8,326 nt of DNA from Fidelibacterota bacterium (GTDB lineage: Bacteria > Pseudomonadota > Alphaproteobacteria > Rhodospirillales > Rhodospirillaceae): the NCBI GenBank assembly GCA_947473445.1, contig CANJEU010000077.1, positions 1 through 8,326 on the forward strand, given 5' to 3'. Positions within the stretch are counted from its first letter, which is position 1. The number at the start of each line of letters is the position of its first letter. This document shows positions 1-5,806 of this stretch, in pieces. The notes below the pieces were generated by a model. That model was given only the letters and a program-made list of their open reading frames with translations, searched no databases and was not told where the DNA came from. A program made the position numbers and the translations under genes.

Positions 1-871
1 AATCGGCCGTGAGGTTCATCACGCCGCTCAGATATTCGTTTTCGATTGTCACCTGCACGGGGATAAACCGGTCATCGGCGGTAAAGAGAAGCTTGCCGCG
101 GGACTGGCGCATGCGCTCCTCGCCCTTCTCGGAGAACCCGGCAACCGGAACCAGCGTCGTGTTGACGGTGATGACGTTATAAGTTTTGTCGTTGATCGTG
201 ACGGAGCGCGCCGCCGTCGTGGTTCCAACGATATCGTAGCGGCGCTGTCCGTCGTACACCGGCACGCGGAATTTCACCGGCGCCTGGGTCGCGCCTTGCG
301 CCATCACCTGATGGCGCGCGGCGATGAACGCGGCCATCGGATCAAGGGTGCCCACTTTTGCATCGTCCGGAACCTGTCGCTTGGCCTCTGCTTCGCGTTC
401 GCGCTTACTGTCGTTCTTCACCCACGGCAGCTCGTCGCGGGTCATTTCTTCGCCGGTCTCGCGGCTGACATACCGTTCCTGCTTTGTAGTGACGCGCGTG
501 ACCGGATCGTAAGTCATGATCATACTGGCTTCGATCTCGGCGCCCGACCAGTCGCGCTTGAAGCTCGCGGGCAGCGGAAGCGGCACGGCGCCATCGGTCG
601 TAAATCCGCCTTGGCTGCTCAGATCGGCGCGAAACTCGCGCAGCGCTTTGGCGATCCCGCGCGCCGAGACTTTCAGGCCCGTCTGATAGTCGTCCTCGTC
701 CTGCGACAGATCGACCACCGCGTCACCGACATGCAGCCCGCCGATCATCATCGAATAGGCCAAACGTTCCGTCTGCGGCGCGGACGACTGGGCCCACGCA
801 GGGGAAAGCGCGCAGACGGCAAATAGGGTGCCTATGGAACCCGCCGTCAGGCGGCGGCTAAAGCTATGCAT
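1..871 (-). CDS. DUF3108 domain-containing secreted protein (C-terminus outside window)
   Basis: Reading the minus strand from ATG at 871 gives an open frame of 290 codons that leaves the window at position 1, so the C-terminus is missing. The first ~25 residues form a signal peptide: MHSFSRR, a hydrophobic core, then a signal peptidase I site AWA|QSS. The mature part has DUF3108 hallmarks: an early YSMMIGGLHVGDA segment (the family's 'gGl.vGea' start), an ARGIAKALREF stretch, and YDGQRRYDIVG in the second half. DUF3108 proteins are predicted periplasmic beta-rich proteins of unknown biochemical role, so I give no function. The start is supported by GGAGG (plus-strand 879-883 read in reverse) seven bases before the ATG. 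It is divergent from pntAA with 240 bp between starts, so the two could share control sequences. Secretion is a confident inference; the family call rests on motif recognition without an alignment. Confidence 0.82.
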   Translation of the reverse strand, partial: MHSFSRRLTAGSIGTLFAVCALSPAWAQSSAPQTERLAYSMMIGGLHVGDAVVDLSQDEDDYQTGLKVSARGIAKALREFRADLSSQGGFTTDGAVPLPLPASFKRDWSGAEIEASMIMTYDPVTRVTTKQERYVSRETGEEMTRDELPWVKNDSKREREAEAKRQVPDDAKVGTLDPMAAFIAARHQVMAQGATQAPVKFRVPVYDGQRRYDIVGTTTAARSVTINDKTYNVITVNTTLVPVAGFSEKGEERMRQSRGKLLFTADDRFIPVQVTIENEYLSGVMNLTAD

Positions 872-1111
872 CGGTTATCCTCCGGTGCTCTTCCAACGCG
901 AATCGGTCGGGATTCGTTCCCGATACTCCAACCAACCGGCGCCCGTGTCACGAAAAGACCTTGTTAGCCCCCGCAGCAATTGCGGGAGGATTGGCGTCGG
1001 CGCGTGAACTGTGCCAGTTTTCTCAGGTTACAGGTCGTCGGCGTTACAAAGGTAGGTTTGTTGGATCGTTAGATCCCTCGCCAAGCAGGGGAGGGCTCAG
1101 GGGAGAAATCA
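872..1111. promoter_or_regulatory. Divergent intergenic region between the DUF3108 gene and pntAA
   Basis: These 240 bp must hold the promoters of both divergent transcription units, but I cannot pick a convincing -35/-10 pair on either strand. Visible elements are a perfect 6-bp inverted repeat CCCGCA-gcaat-TGCGGG at 970-986, a smaller one GGATC-gtta-GATCC at 1063-1076, and the pntAA Shine-Dalgarno GGGGAG at 1100-1105, six bases before the ATG. The hairpin at 1063-1076 would lie in the pntAA leader if transcription starts upstream of it. No ORF here looks real. Confidence 0.4.
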
Positions 1112-2255
1112 ATGCAGATTGGCGTCCTTAAGGAGCGTCGCGCTGGCGAAATGCGCGTCGCGGCCACACCCGATACTGTCAAAAAATTTCTAGCCGCGGG
1201 CTGTCAGGTCACGGTTGAAACCGGCGCCGGCGCCGGTTCCCAAATCAGCGATGCCATGTATCAGGAGGCCGGCGCGACCATCGCGCCCACGGCGGCCGCG
1301 GCCGCCGCCTCCGACGTCGTCCTCAAAATTCAAAAGCCGATGACCGGCGCCGAGGGCCTCGACGAGATCGGCTATCTCAAATCTGGCTCGGTTCTCATCG
1401 CGCAGCTGAATGCGCTCACCAGCAAGGAACGTGATGCAGGCGCTCGCCAGCCAAGGTGTCATGACCTTCGCGCTCGAGCTAATGCCCCGCATCAGCCGCG
1501 CCCAGTCCATGGACATCCTGTCCTCGCAGTCCAATCTCGCCGGCTATAAAGCGGTCGTCGATGCCGCCGCCACCTTCGGCCGCGCGATGCCCATGATGAT
1601 GACCGCCGCGGGCACCATTGCCCCCGCCCGTGTTCTCGTGTTCGGCGCGGGCGTTGCGGGTCTGCAGGCGATTGCCACGGCCAAACGCATGGGCGCGGTG
1701 GTTTACGCCACCGACGTCCGCTACGCGACCAAGGAACAGGTTGAATCCCTTGGCGGAAAGTTCATCGTGGTCGACGAGGAGAAGATGAAGGCCGCACAGA
1801 CCGCCGGCGGCTACGCCAAGGAAATGGACGACGACTTCAAGCGCAAACAGGCCGAGGCCGTGCGTGCTGAAGTCGCCAAATCCGATATCCTCATCACCAC
1901 GGCGCTCATCCCAGGCAAACCCGCCCCACGCCTCGTGGCCGGCGATGTGGTCGCGCTGATGAAAGCCGGTTCCGTCATTGTCGATCTCGCCGCCGAGGCC
2001 GGCGGCAACGTCGAAGGCACGGTGAAAGACCAAATGGTCACCACCGCGAACGGCGTCACCATCCTTGGCTACACCAATATGTCCGCGCGCCTCGGCCGTG
2101 ATGCCAGCTCGCTATTCTCGAAGAACATCCTCAATTTCATCACGCTGATGCTCGAGAAAGGCACCGGCAACCTCAAGATCAATTGGGACGACGAGTTGAT
2201 CAAAGGCACGCTGGTGACGAAGGACGGACACATCGTTCACCCGTCGCTTGTGTAA
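1112..2255 (+). pseudogene. pntAA: NAD(P)+ transhydrogenase alpha subunit, NAD(H)-binding part (PntAA), frameshifted
   Basis: PntAA is the soluble dI domain that binds NADH and passes hydride to NADP+ held by PntB. Residues 1-108 (MQIGVLKERRAGEMRVAATP onward) match the family N-terminus up to ALTSKERD. The frame then runs into an unrelated tail and stops at 1549. The homologous sequence resumes one frame over with VMQALASQG at about 1431 and continues to the normal end at 2255. The family joins these parts directly (SKERDVMQ-like), which fits loss of two bases, or gain of one, near 1430-1436. The total span, about 381 codons, is normal for a split PntAA. GGGGAG six bases upstream supports the start. 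It is the first gene of the pnt operon. Sequencing error, true mutation or programmed shift cannot be told apart here; error or recent mutation is likeliest because the rest is well preserved. Confidence 0.85.
1434..2255 (+). CDS. pntAA: C-terminal open frame of PntAA with its own ribosome binding site
   Basis: This 273-codon frame carries most of dI after the frameshift. The RQD loop that closes over NAD(H) is intact as PRISRAQSMD (Arg19, Gln24, Asp27 of this frame), and the dinucleotide-binding glycines are FGAGVAGLQ (GxGxxG at 71-76). TALIPGKPAP and VIVDLAAEAGGN, both strongly conserved in PntA, follow. I chose ATG 1434 because AAGGA at 1424-1428 sits five bases before it; the same frame is open further up, with an ATG at 1410. 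If the frameshift is real, this is the part that could be made by reinitiation, but it lacks the first ~107 residues of the dI fold, so activity is doubtful. If the shift is an artefact, this is simply the rest of pntAA. Confidence 0.6.
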   Translation: MQALASQGVMTFALELMPRISRAQSMDILSSQSNLAGYKAVVDAAATFGRAMPMMMTAAGTIAPARVLVFGAGVAGLQAIATAKRMGAVVYATDVRYATKEQVESLGGKFIVVDEEKMKAAQTAGGYAKEMDDDFKRKQAEAVRAEVAKSDILITTALIPGKPAPRLVAGDVVALMKAGSVIVDLAAEAGGNVEGTVKDQMVTTANGVTILGYTNMSARLGRDASSLFSKNILNFITLMLEKGTGNLKINWDDELIKGTLVTKDGHIVHPSLV

Positions 2256-2260
2256 ACATT

Positions 2261-2366
2261 TCCTCCCCCTGAAAGGGGGAGGATCAAGGTGGGGGTCGTT
2301 TTCTGTTTTCTGTTTTATCGCAAAACAAAAAACCGACCCCTCCCTAGCTCTCCCCCTTCAGGGGAG
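2261..2366. repeat. Large imperfect palindrome between pntAA and pntAB
   Basis: This intercistronic element is a nested hairpin. The left part contains a perfect 10-bp stem (tcctccccct, loop gaa, agggggagga at 2261-2283) followed by a GGGGGTCG run. The right part mirrors it: CCGACCCC, then CTCCCC-cttca-GGGGAG (2350-2366). The two arms pair imperfectly with each other over about 35 bases, and the centre closes with TGTTTT-atcgc-AAAACA (2311-2327). The T-rich side has a short tandem TTTTCTG repeat (2298-2311). Similar C/G-rich palindromes are scattered between genes in many alphaproteobacteria, so this is probably a mobile or REP-like intergenic repeat. In the mRNA it could pause transcription, direct processing or protect the transcript between the two cistrons; that is inference. 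It ends 22 bases before the pntAB start. Confidence 0.8.
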
Positions 2367-2388
2367 TGAATAGAAAGGGAGATACTTG

Positions 2389-2715
2389 ATGGAAGCGATG
2401 GCTCAAGTAACCGAACTGGCGGCCCATGGCCCCGCCGACTTCTGGTACATGCTCACCGTCTTCGTGCTTGCGGTGTTCGTGGGCTTTTATGTGGTCTGGA
2501 GCGTCACGCCCGCGCTTCACTCACCGCTCATGGCGGTCACCAACGCCGTCTCCAGCGTCATCATCGTCGGCGCGATCCTGGCCGCCGGACCCGAACAGAT
2601 CACCAGTTCCAAGATCCTCGGTTTCTGCGCGGTGGTCCTCGCCTCGGTGAATATCTTCGGCGGGTTCATCGTCACCCAGCGCATGCTCTCCATGTTCAAG
2701 AAGAAGGGCAAATAG
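2389..2715 (+). CDS. pntAB: NAD(P)+ transhydrogenase alpha subunit, membrane part (PntAB)
   Basis: This small integral membrane protein (108 aa) is the separately encoded membrane part of the alpha subunit. With PntB it forms the proton-translocating dII domain. Three hydrophobic helices are visible: about 18-38 (FWYMLTVFVLAVFVGFYVVW), 46-66 (LMAVTNAVSSVIIVGAILAAG) and 76-95 (ILGFCAVVLASVNIFGGFIV). The TPALHSPLM and NAVSSVIIVGA segments and the end VTQRMLSMFKKK correspond closely to the C-terminus of E. coli PntA (HALHTPLM, NAISGIIVVGA, VTQRMLKMF). I chose ATG 2389 over the in-frame TTG at 2386 because an AAAGGGAGA Shine-Dalgarno lies just upstream at proper spacing. It follows the palindrome in the pntAA-pntAB spacer and ends one base before pntB, so the two are surely cotranscribed. 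Confidence 0.95.
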   Translation: MEAMAQVTELAAHGPADFWYMLTVFVLAVFVGFYVVWSVTPALHSPLMAVTNAVSSVIIVGAILAAGPEQITSSKILGFCAVVLASVNIFGGFIVTQRMLSMFKKKGK

Positions 2716-2716
2716 C

Positions 2717-4105
2717 ATGTCGCTCGGCGCAACGCTCTTTGCCTACATCATCGCGGGCGTCTTCTTTATCCTGACGCTGCGCGGCCTCTCCAGCCCCGAA
2801 ACCGCCCGCAAGGGAAATATGTACGGCATGGTCGGCATGGCCATTGCCATCCTCACTACGCTCACGTCCCCCGTCGTGCAGGAGTACGTGTGGATCGTTG
2901 GCGGCATCGCCCTCGGCGGCGCCATCGGCACGGTCATCGCCCAGAAAATCCAGATGACCGCGCTGCCGCAGCTTGTCGCGGCGTTCCACAGTCTGGTAGG
3001 TCTCGCCGCGGTCCTTGTGGCGACCTCGGCGCTGCTTTCGCCGCAAAGCTACGGCCTTGGCGCACCGGGCAGCATCGCCACCGGCAGCCTCGTGGAAATG
3101 TCCATCGGGCTCGCCATCGGCGCCATCACCTTCTCAGGATCCATCATCGCCTTCGCCAAGCTCCAAGGCCTCATGACGGGGAACCCGCTGGTCTTTAAAG
3201 GTCAGCATATCCTCAACGCGCTGCTCGGCGCGGGCATTGGCGTGTGCGTCGTCATGTTCTGTCTCACCGAAAGCCACAGCTATTTCTTCGGTCTGATGGC
3301 GCTCTCGTTCCTGATCGGCTTCCTTCTCATCCTGCCCATCGGCGGCGCCGATATGCCCGTCGTCGTCTCGATGCTGAACAGCTATTCCGGCTGGGCCGCG
3401 GCCGGCATCGGCTTCACCCTTCAGAACAGCCTGCTGATCATCGTTGGCGCGCTCGTGGGCTCCTCGGGCGCCATCCTCTCCTACATCATGTGTAAGGGGA
3501 TGAACCGTTCGATCTACAGCGTGATCCTTGGCGGGTTCGGCGGTGACGCCGCCGCAGCTGGGGGCGCCAAAAAAGAAGCCCGCCCGCACAAAGCCGGCTC
3601 CGCCGACGATGCGGCCTTCATCATGAAGAACGCCAGCAAGGTCATCATCGTGCCGGGCTACGGCATGGCCGTCGCACAGGCCCAACATGCCTTGCGCGAA
3701 ATGGCCGACAAGCTGAAAGCCGAAGGCGTCACCATCAAATACGCCATCCATCCCGTTGCGGGCCGCATGCCCGGCCACATGAACGTGCTGCTGGCCGAAG
3801 CGAACGTGCCCTACGACGAGGTTTTCGAGCTCGAGGAAATCAATCACGAGTTCTCAACCGCCGACGCGGTTTACGTTATCGGCGCGAATGACGTGACCAA
3901 TCCCGTCGCGAAAACCGACCCTACCAGCCCCATCTTCGGCATGCCCATTCTCGACGTCGAAAAGGCCAAGACCGTGCTCTTCGTGAAACGCTCCATGGGG
4001 GCGGGCTATGCCGGCGTCGATAACGAACTCTTCTATCGCGACAACACCATGATGCTGCTCGGTGACGCGAAGAAGATGACTGAAGAGATCGTGGGGGCGC
4101 TTTAG
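2717..4105 (+). CDS. pntB: NAD(P)+ transhydrogenase beta subunit (PntB)
   Basis: PntB (462 aa, the same length as E. coli PntB) has a multi-helix membrane part (dII, residues ~1-260) that conducts protons and a cytoplasmic NADP(H)-binding part (dIII, ~290-462). His91 in AAFHSLVGLA matches the proton-channel histidine of E. coli by position and context. In dIII the fingerprint PGYGMAVAQAQ (313-323), the RMPGHMNVLLAEANVPY loop, GANDVTNP (389-396) and KRSMGAGYAG (Lys424, Arg425, Tyr431, also matching E. coli numbering) are all present. An Ala/Gly/Lys-rich linker at ~278-300 joins dII to dIII. It starts one base after the pntAB stop, with a weak purine-rich AAGAAGG upstream, suggesting coupling to pntAB translation. 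No rho-independent terminator is evident after the stop. The complex uses the proton gradient to make NADPH from NADH. Confidence 0.97.
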   Translation: MSLGATLFAYIIAGVFFILTLRGLSSPETARKGNMYGMVGMAIAILTTLTSPVVQEYVWIVGGIALGGAIGTVIAQKIQMTALPQLVAAFHSLVGLAAVLVATSALLSPQSYGLGAPGSIATGSLVEMSIGLAIGAITFSGSIIAFAKLQGLMTGNPLVFKGQHILNALLGAGIGVCVVMFCLTESHSYFFGLMALSFLIGFLLILPIGGADMPVVVSMLNSYSGWAAAGIGFTLQNSLLIIVGALVGSSGAILSYIMCKGMNRSIYSVILGGFGGDAAAAGGAKKEARPHKAGSADDAAFIMKNASKVIIVPGYGMAVAQAQHALREMADKLKAEGVTIKYAIHPVAGRMPGHMNVLLAEANVPYDEVFELEEINHEFSTADAVYVIGANDVTNPVAKTDPTSPIFGMPILDVEKAKTVLFVKRSMGAGYAGVDNELFYRDNTMMLLGDAKKMTEEIVGAL

Positions 4106-4121
4106 GGCGGGGCGAGAGTAA

Positions 4122-4149
4122 GTTCCCGAAAAGTGGAAGCGATATCCGG
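4122..4149. repeat. Fragment of a common alphaproteobacterial intergenic repeat
   Basis: GTTCCCGAAAAGTGGAAGC followed by GATATCCGG closely resembles the half-palindrome 'ATCCCGAAAAGTGGAAACCGG' that I recall as widely scattered between genes of Rhizobiales and relatives. Here only one arm is seen, directly downstream of pntB. It is probably a decayed intergenic palindrome. The assignment is from memory of that motif and could be tested by counting copies in the genome. Confidence 0.45.
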
Positions 4150-4347
4150 CCTAACACGCGGCAATTCAGGATCTAGGGCGGGTGGGCCATTCAGACGCCA
4201 GCGAAAGCGGTTCGAATGCCTTATGACACGCCCACGAGAATCAACAGATATGTATGGGGTCCCGTAATGCACGACATAAGTACAGTGTCCCCGCAATTCT
4301 GAGGTACGCTGCTCACACAACTCCATCGGTCCATGACTTAACGAAGT

Positions 4348-4361
4348 TTGATCCATATCAA
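4348..4361. promoter_or_regulatory. FNR/FixK-type operator (TTGAT-N4-ATCAA)
   Basis: TTGATCCATATCAA is a perfect match to the palindromic site of CRP/FNR-family oxygen regulators (FnrL, FixK, FNR); the symmetry extends one base on each side (TTTGAT/ATCAAA). For a class II activated promoter the start of transcription would fall about 41 bases beyond the centre, near 4396, which is upstream of the small ORF at 4432 and the PAS_5 gene at 4560. The -10 region there (around 4384-4389) is poor, as expected of an activator-dependent promoter but also of no promoter. Which regulator binds, if any, is not shown. Confidence 0.6.
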
Positions 4362-4431
4362 AGACGGCCTTTTTCGAACGGTGTACGCAGGAATGCCATG
4401 CGGGTCTCTAAACCTGCTGCCGGGAGAGTTT

Positions 4432-4563
4432 ATGACGAAAACACGGTTGCTCGAGGTCCGATTGCTTCTGTTCCTACTAGTGCGCGTCTGCCGGGCAGCA
4501 GCCAGACTGCGGCATATGCTCAATGACCGGGGCTGCTCAGTTTTAGCATCGTCCTCTGTATGA
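4432..4563 (+). CDS. Small 43-residue ORF overlapping the PAS_5 gene start
   Basis: ATG 4432 is preceded by GGGAGAG (4422-4428), a good Shine-Dalgarno at proper spacing. The stop TGA overlaps the ATG of the next gene (ATGA at 4560-4563), an arrangement typical of translational coupling and useful because that next gene has no visible ribosome site. The product begins MTKTRLLEV, has a Leu/Val-rich stretch (VRLLLFLLVRV) and ends LRHMLNDRGCSVLASSSV. The start and end vaguely recall the beta1 and alpha1-beta2 parts of a response-regulator receiver, but there is no acidic pair and no phosphoacceptor. It could be a leader peptide, a decayed receiver fragment, or chance. I do not recognise a family. 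Confidence 0.35.
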   Translation: MTKTRLLEVRLLLFLLVRVCRAAARLRHMLNDRGCSVLASSSV

Positions 4564-5012
4564 GTTGGATCGAGACACTATCTCCGAACCTTCCATCCTA
4601 TCTGAATGCTTGGATTAATCTGCGAGGTTCGAGGAAGGTTCCTTCACTCGAATCATGCCCGGAATTAATGAAGACGGTTGTCCTTGATTTTGCTGCAATT
4701 GTAGACGTCTCCGAAAAACGTGAGTGCACATTTTTACATGTTGGGCAAAACGTCGAGGTACTCTATCCGGGCTGTGAGAGGGGAAGCCGCTTCAGCAACC
4801 TGAATCCCGTAACATTGCGGCTGACTATCTCGCGCCCAATTAACGAGGTGATTACAACTAGGCAGCCTTTAACGCGGCGAAGCAGCTATCGCGTTGCCGA
4901 TAGCGATGCATTTTATGAACAGTTATTCTTACCTTTCGTGGATAAGAACTTTGAGGTTCGTAAGATCGTCATTGTTGGGGATGGATATAGCCTCGCCAGG
5001 AGTAACGCATAA
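4560..5012 (+). CDS. PAS_5-like single-domain sensor protein
   Basis: This 150-aa protein has no signal peptide or membrane helix. The arrangement of a tryptophan near the start (YLNAWINLRG), a proline and charged stretch (KVPSLESCPEL), a hydrophobic strand (VVLDFAAIVDV), a glycine-containing middle (LHVGQNVEVLYPG) and a final strand (KIVIVGDGY) resembles PAS_5 (PF07310), a small alphaproteobacterial PAS-type family of unknown ligand. The match is by eye and moderate. ATG 4560 is the first start codon after an in-frame stop at 4524; no Shine-Dalgarno precedes it, so it may depend on coupling from the 43-codon ORF. Its stop overlaps the start of the GAF-PAS gene (TAATG at 5010-5014). Codon use is richer in A/T-ending codons than in pnt. 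A sensory or partner-binding role is inference. Confidence 0.6.
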   Translation: MSWIETLSPNLPSYLNAWINLRGSRKVPSLESCPELMKTVVLDFAAIVDVSEKRECTFLHVGQNVEVLYPGCERGSRFSNLNPVTLRLTISRPINEVITTRQPLTRRSSYRVADSDAFYEQLFLPFVDKNFEVRKIVIVGDGYSLARSNA

Positions 5013-5806
5013 TGCAAGTCCCGCCGGCGCCGATTGACGAGGTCCATAGACTAGAAGCGCTGAAGTCTCTGCATTTATTGGATTCAAAACCGCAGCCACA
5101 TTTTGATAGTTTGGTACGTGTTGCGCAGAGACTATTCGACATTGAAATTTGCCTGATTTCGCTTGTGGACGCTGAGCGCCAGTGGTTTTTGGCCTGTGTC
5201 GGCTTAGACGCCAAGGAAACGGGCCGAGATATTTCTTTTTGTGGTCATGCCATCATCCGTGAGGAGGTGTTTGTTGTTCGTGATGCGTTGGAGGATGCGC
5301 GCTTTCACGACAATCCGCTGGTGGTGGGGCCTCCTTTCATCAGATTCTATGCAGGCGTACCGCTGCGAATACCCCTGGGCTACAATTTGGGCACGCTGTG
5401 TATTATTTCGCCCCGGCCACGCCCAGATTTTGGGAGCGCGGACGAAGCCATTCTTCGCGATTTGGGAAATCTTGCTTTAAGCGCAATTGCTGCCCGCGCC
5501 TTACAAGAGGACAACGATGAAATTCGTGGCTCGCACGACCAGCATCTAACGCTTAGCGACGTTTCAACCGCCCCAATGGCGTTGGTTTCGTCGGATGGAA
5601 AAGTCACGGCCTGTAATCCAGCGTTCAACGGATATTGCGGGATCGACCATGCTGAAGGTCGTTCGATCGAGACTCTTTTGACCCTGCCAGCGTCGTGGAG
5701 GTTTGATATAGGGAAAACAAAAGAACTCCGTACATCGTCACGTATCGCAGCCACGGCACCCGTCGTGCTTTACGAATCTCAGAACGGATATATGGTGGCA
5801 GGCTGA
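5012..5806 (+). CDS. GAF-PAS sensor protein without output domain
   Basis: This is a cytoplasmic protein of 264 aa. Residues ~12-163 form a GAF domain of the type usually found at the front of histidine kinases and diguanylate cyclases: RLEALKSLHLLDSKPQPHFD, then SLVDAERQWF (50-59), ETGRDISFCGHAI (69-81), DALEDARFHDNPLV (91-104), FYAGVPL (112-118) and LGTLCI (126-131). Residues ~178-245 look like the front of a PAS domain (APMALVSSDGKVTACNPAFNGY). The protein ends soon after, with no kinase, GGDEF, EAL or DNA-binding part, so it is either a sensor-only partner or a truncated signalling protein. Truncation is favoured because recombinase debris begins about 130 bp downstream. ATG 5012 overlaps the PAS_5 stop, implying coupling. 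The ligand cannot be deduced. Confidence 0.85.
   Translation: MQVPPAPIDEVHRLEALKSLHLLDSKPQPHFDSLVRVAQRLFDIEICLISLVDAERQWFLACVGLDAKETGRDISFCGHAIIREEVFVVRDALEDARFHDNPLVVGPPFIRFYAGVPLRIPLGYNLGTLCIISPRPRPDFGSADEAILRDLGNLALSAIAARALQEDNDEIRGSHDQHLTLSDVSTAPMALVSSDGKVTACNPAFNGYCGIDHAEGRSIETLLTLPASWRFDIGKTKELRTSSRIAATAPVVLYESQNGYMVAG

Larger units (their letters stand above)
4106..4431. other. Non-coding spacer after pntB
   Basis: These 326 bp hold no convincing gene. Composition shifts from the G+C-rich pnt operon toward more A+T. The left part contains a probable intergenic repeat fragment (4122-4149) and the right part an FNR/FixK-type box (4348-4361). A minus-strand open frame covers 4102-4356, but it overlaps both elements and I do not recognise its product. 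I see no strong terminator hairpin for pntB. Confidence 0.6.

Noticed and set aside
296..826. Plus-strand 176-codon open frame near the left edge
   Set aside because: It is antisense to the DUF3108 gene, which has a signal peptide, ribosome site and family motifs; the plus-strand product resembles nothing.
1479..2033. Long minus-strand open frame opposite pntAA (and similar ones opposite pntB at 3134-3847)
   Set aside because: These are shadows of G+C-rich coding sequence: His/Gly/Asp/Arg-rich products, no family resemblance, and fully covered by convincing plus-strand genes.
4205..4235. GGTTCGAAT, resembling the T-loop of a tRNA and hence a possible tRNA end or attachment site
   Set aside because: The flanking bases do not pair into a T-stem and no acceptor or anticodon arm fits around it.
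4102..4356. Minus-strand 84-codon open frame after pntB (contains GTPYISVDSRGRVIRHSNRF)
   Set aside because: It reads somewhat like protein, but it overlaps the intergenic repeat fragment and the FNR-type box, has no recognised family and no ribosome site that I can see. It may be a decayed fragment; I did not call it a gene.
4254..4526. Plus-strand 90-codon open frame upstream of the PAS_5 gene
   Set aside because: It spans the FNR-type box, is low in hydrophobic core residues and has no recognisable family; the frame with the Shine-Dalgarno at 4422-4428 is the better candidate there.
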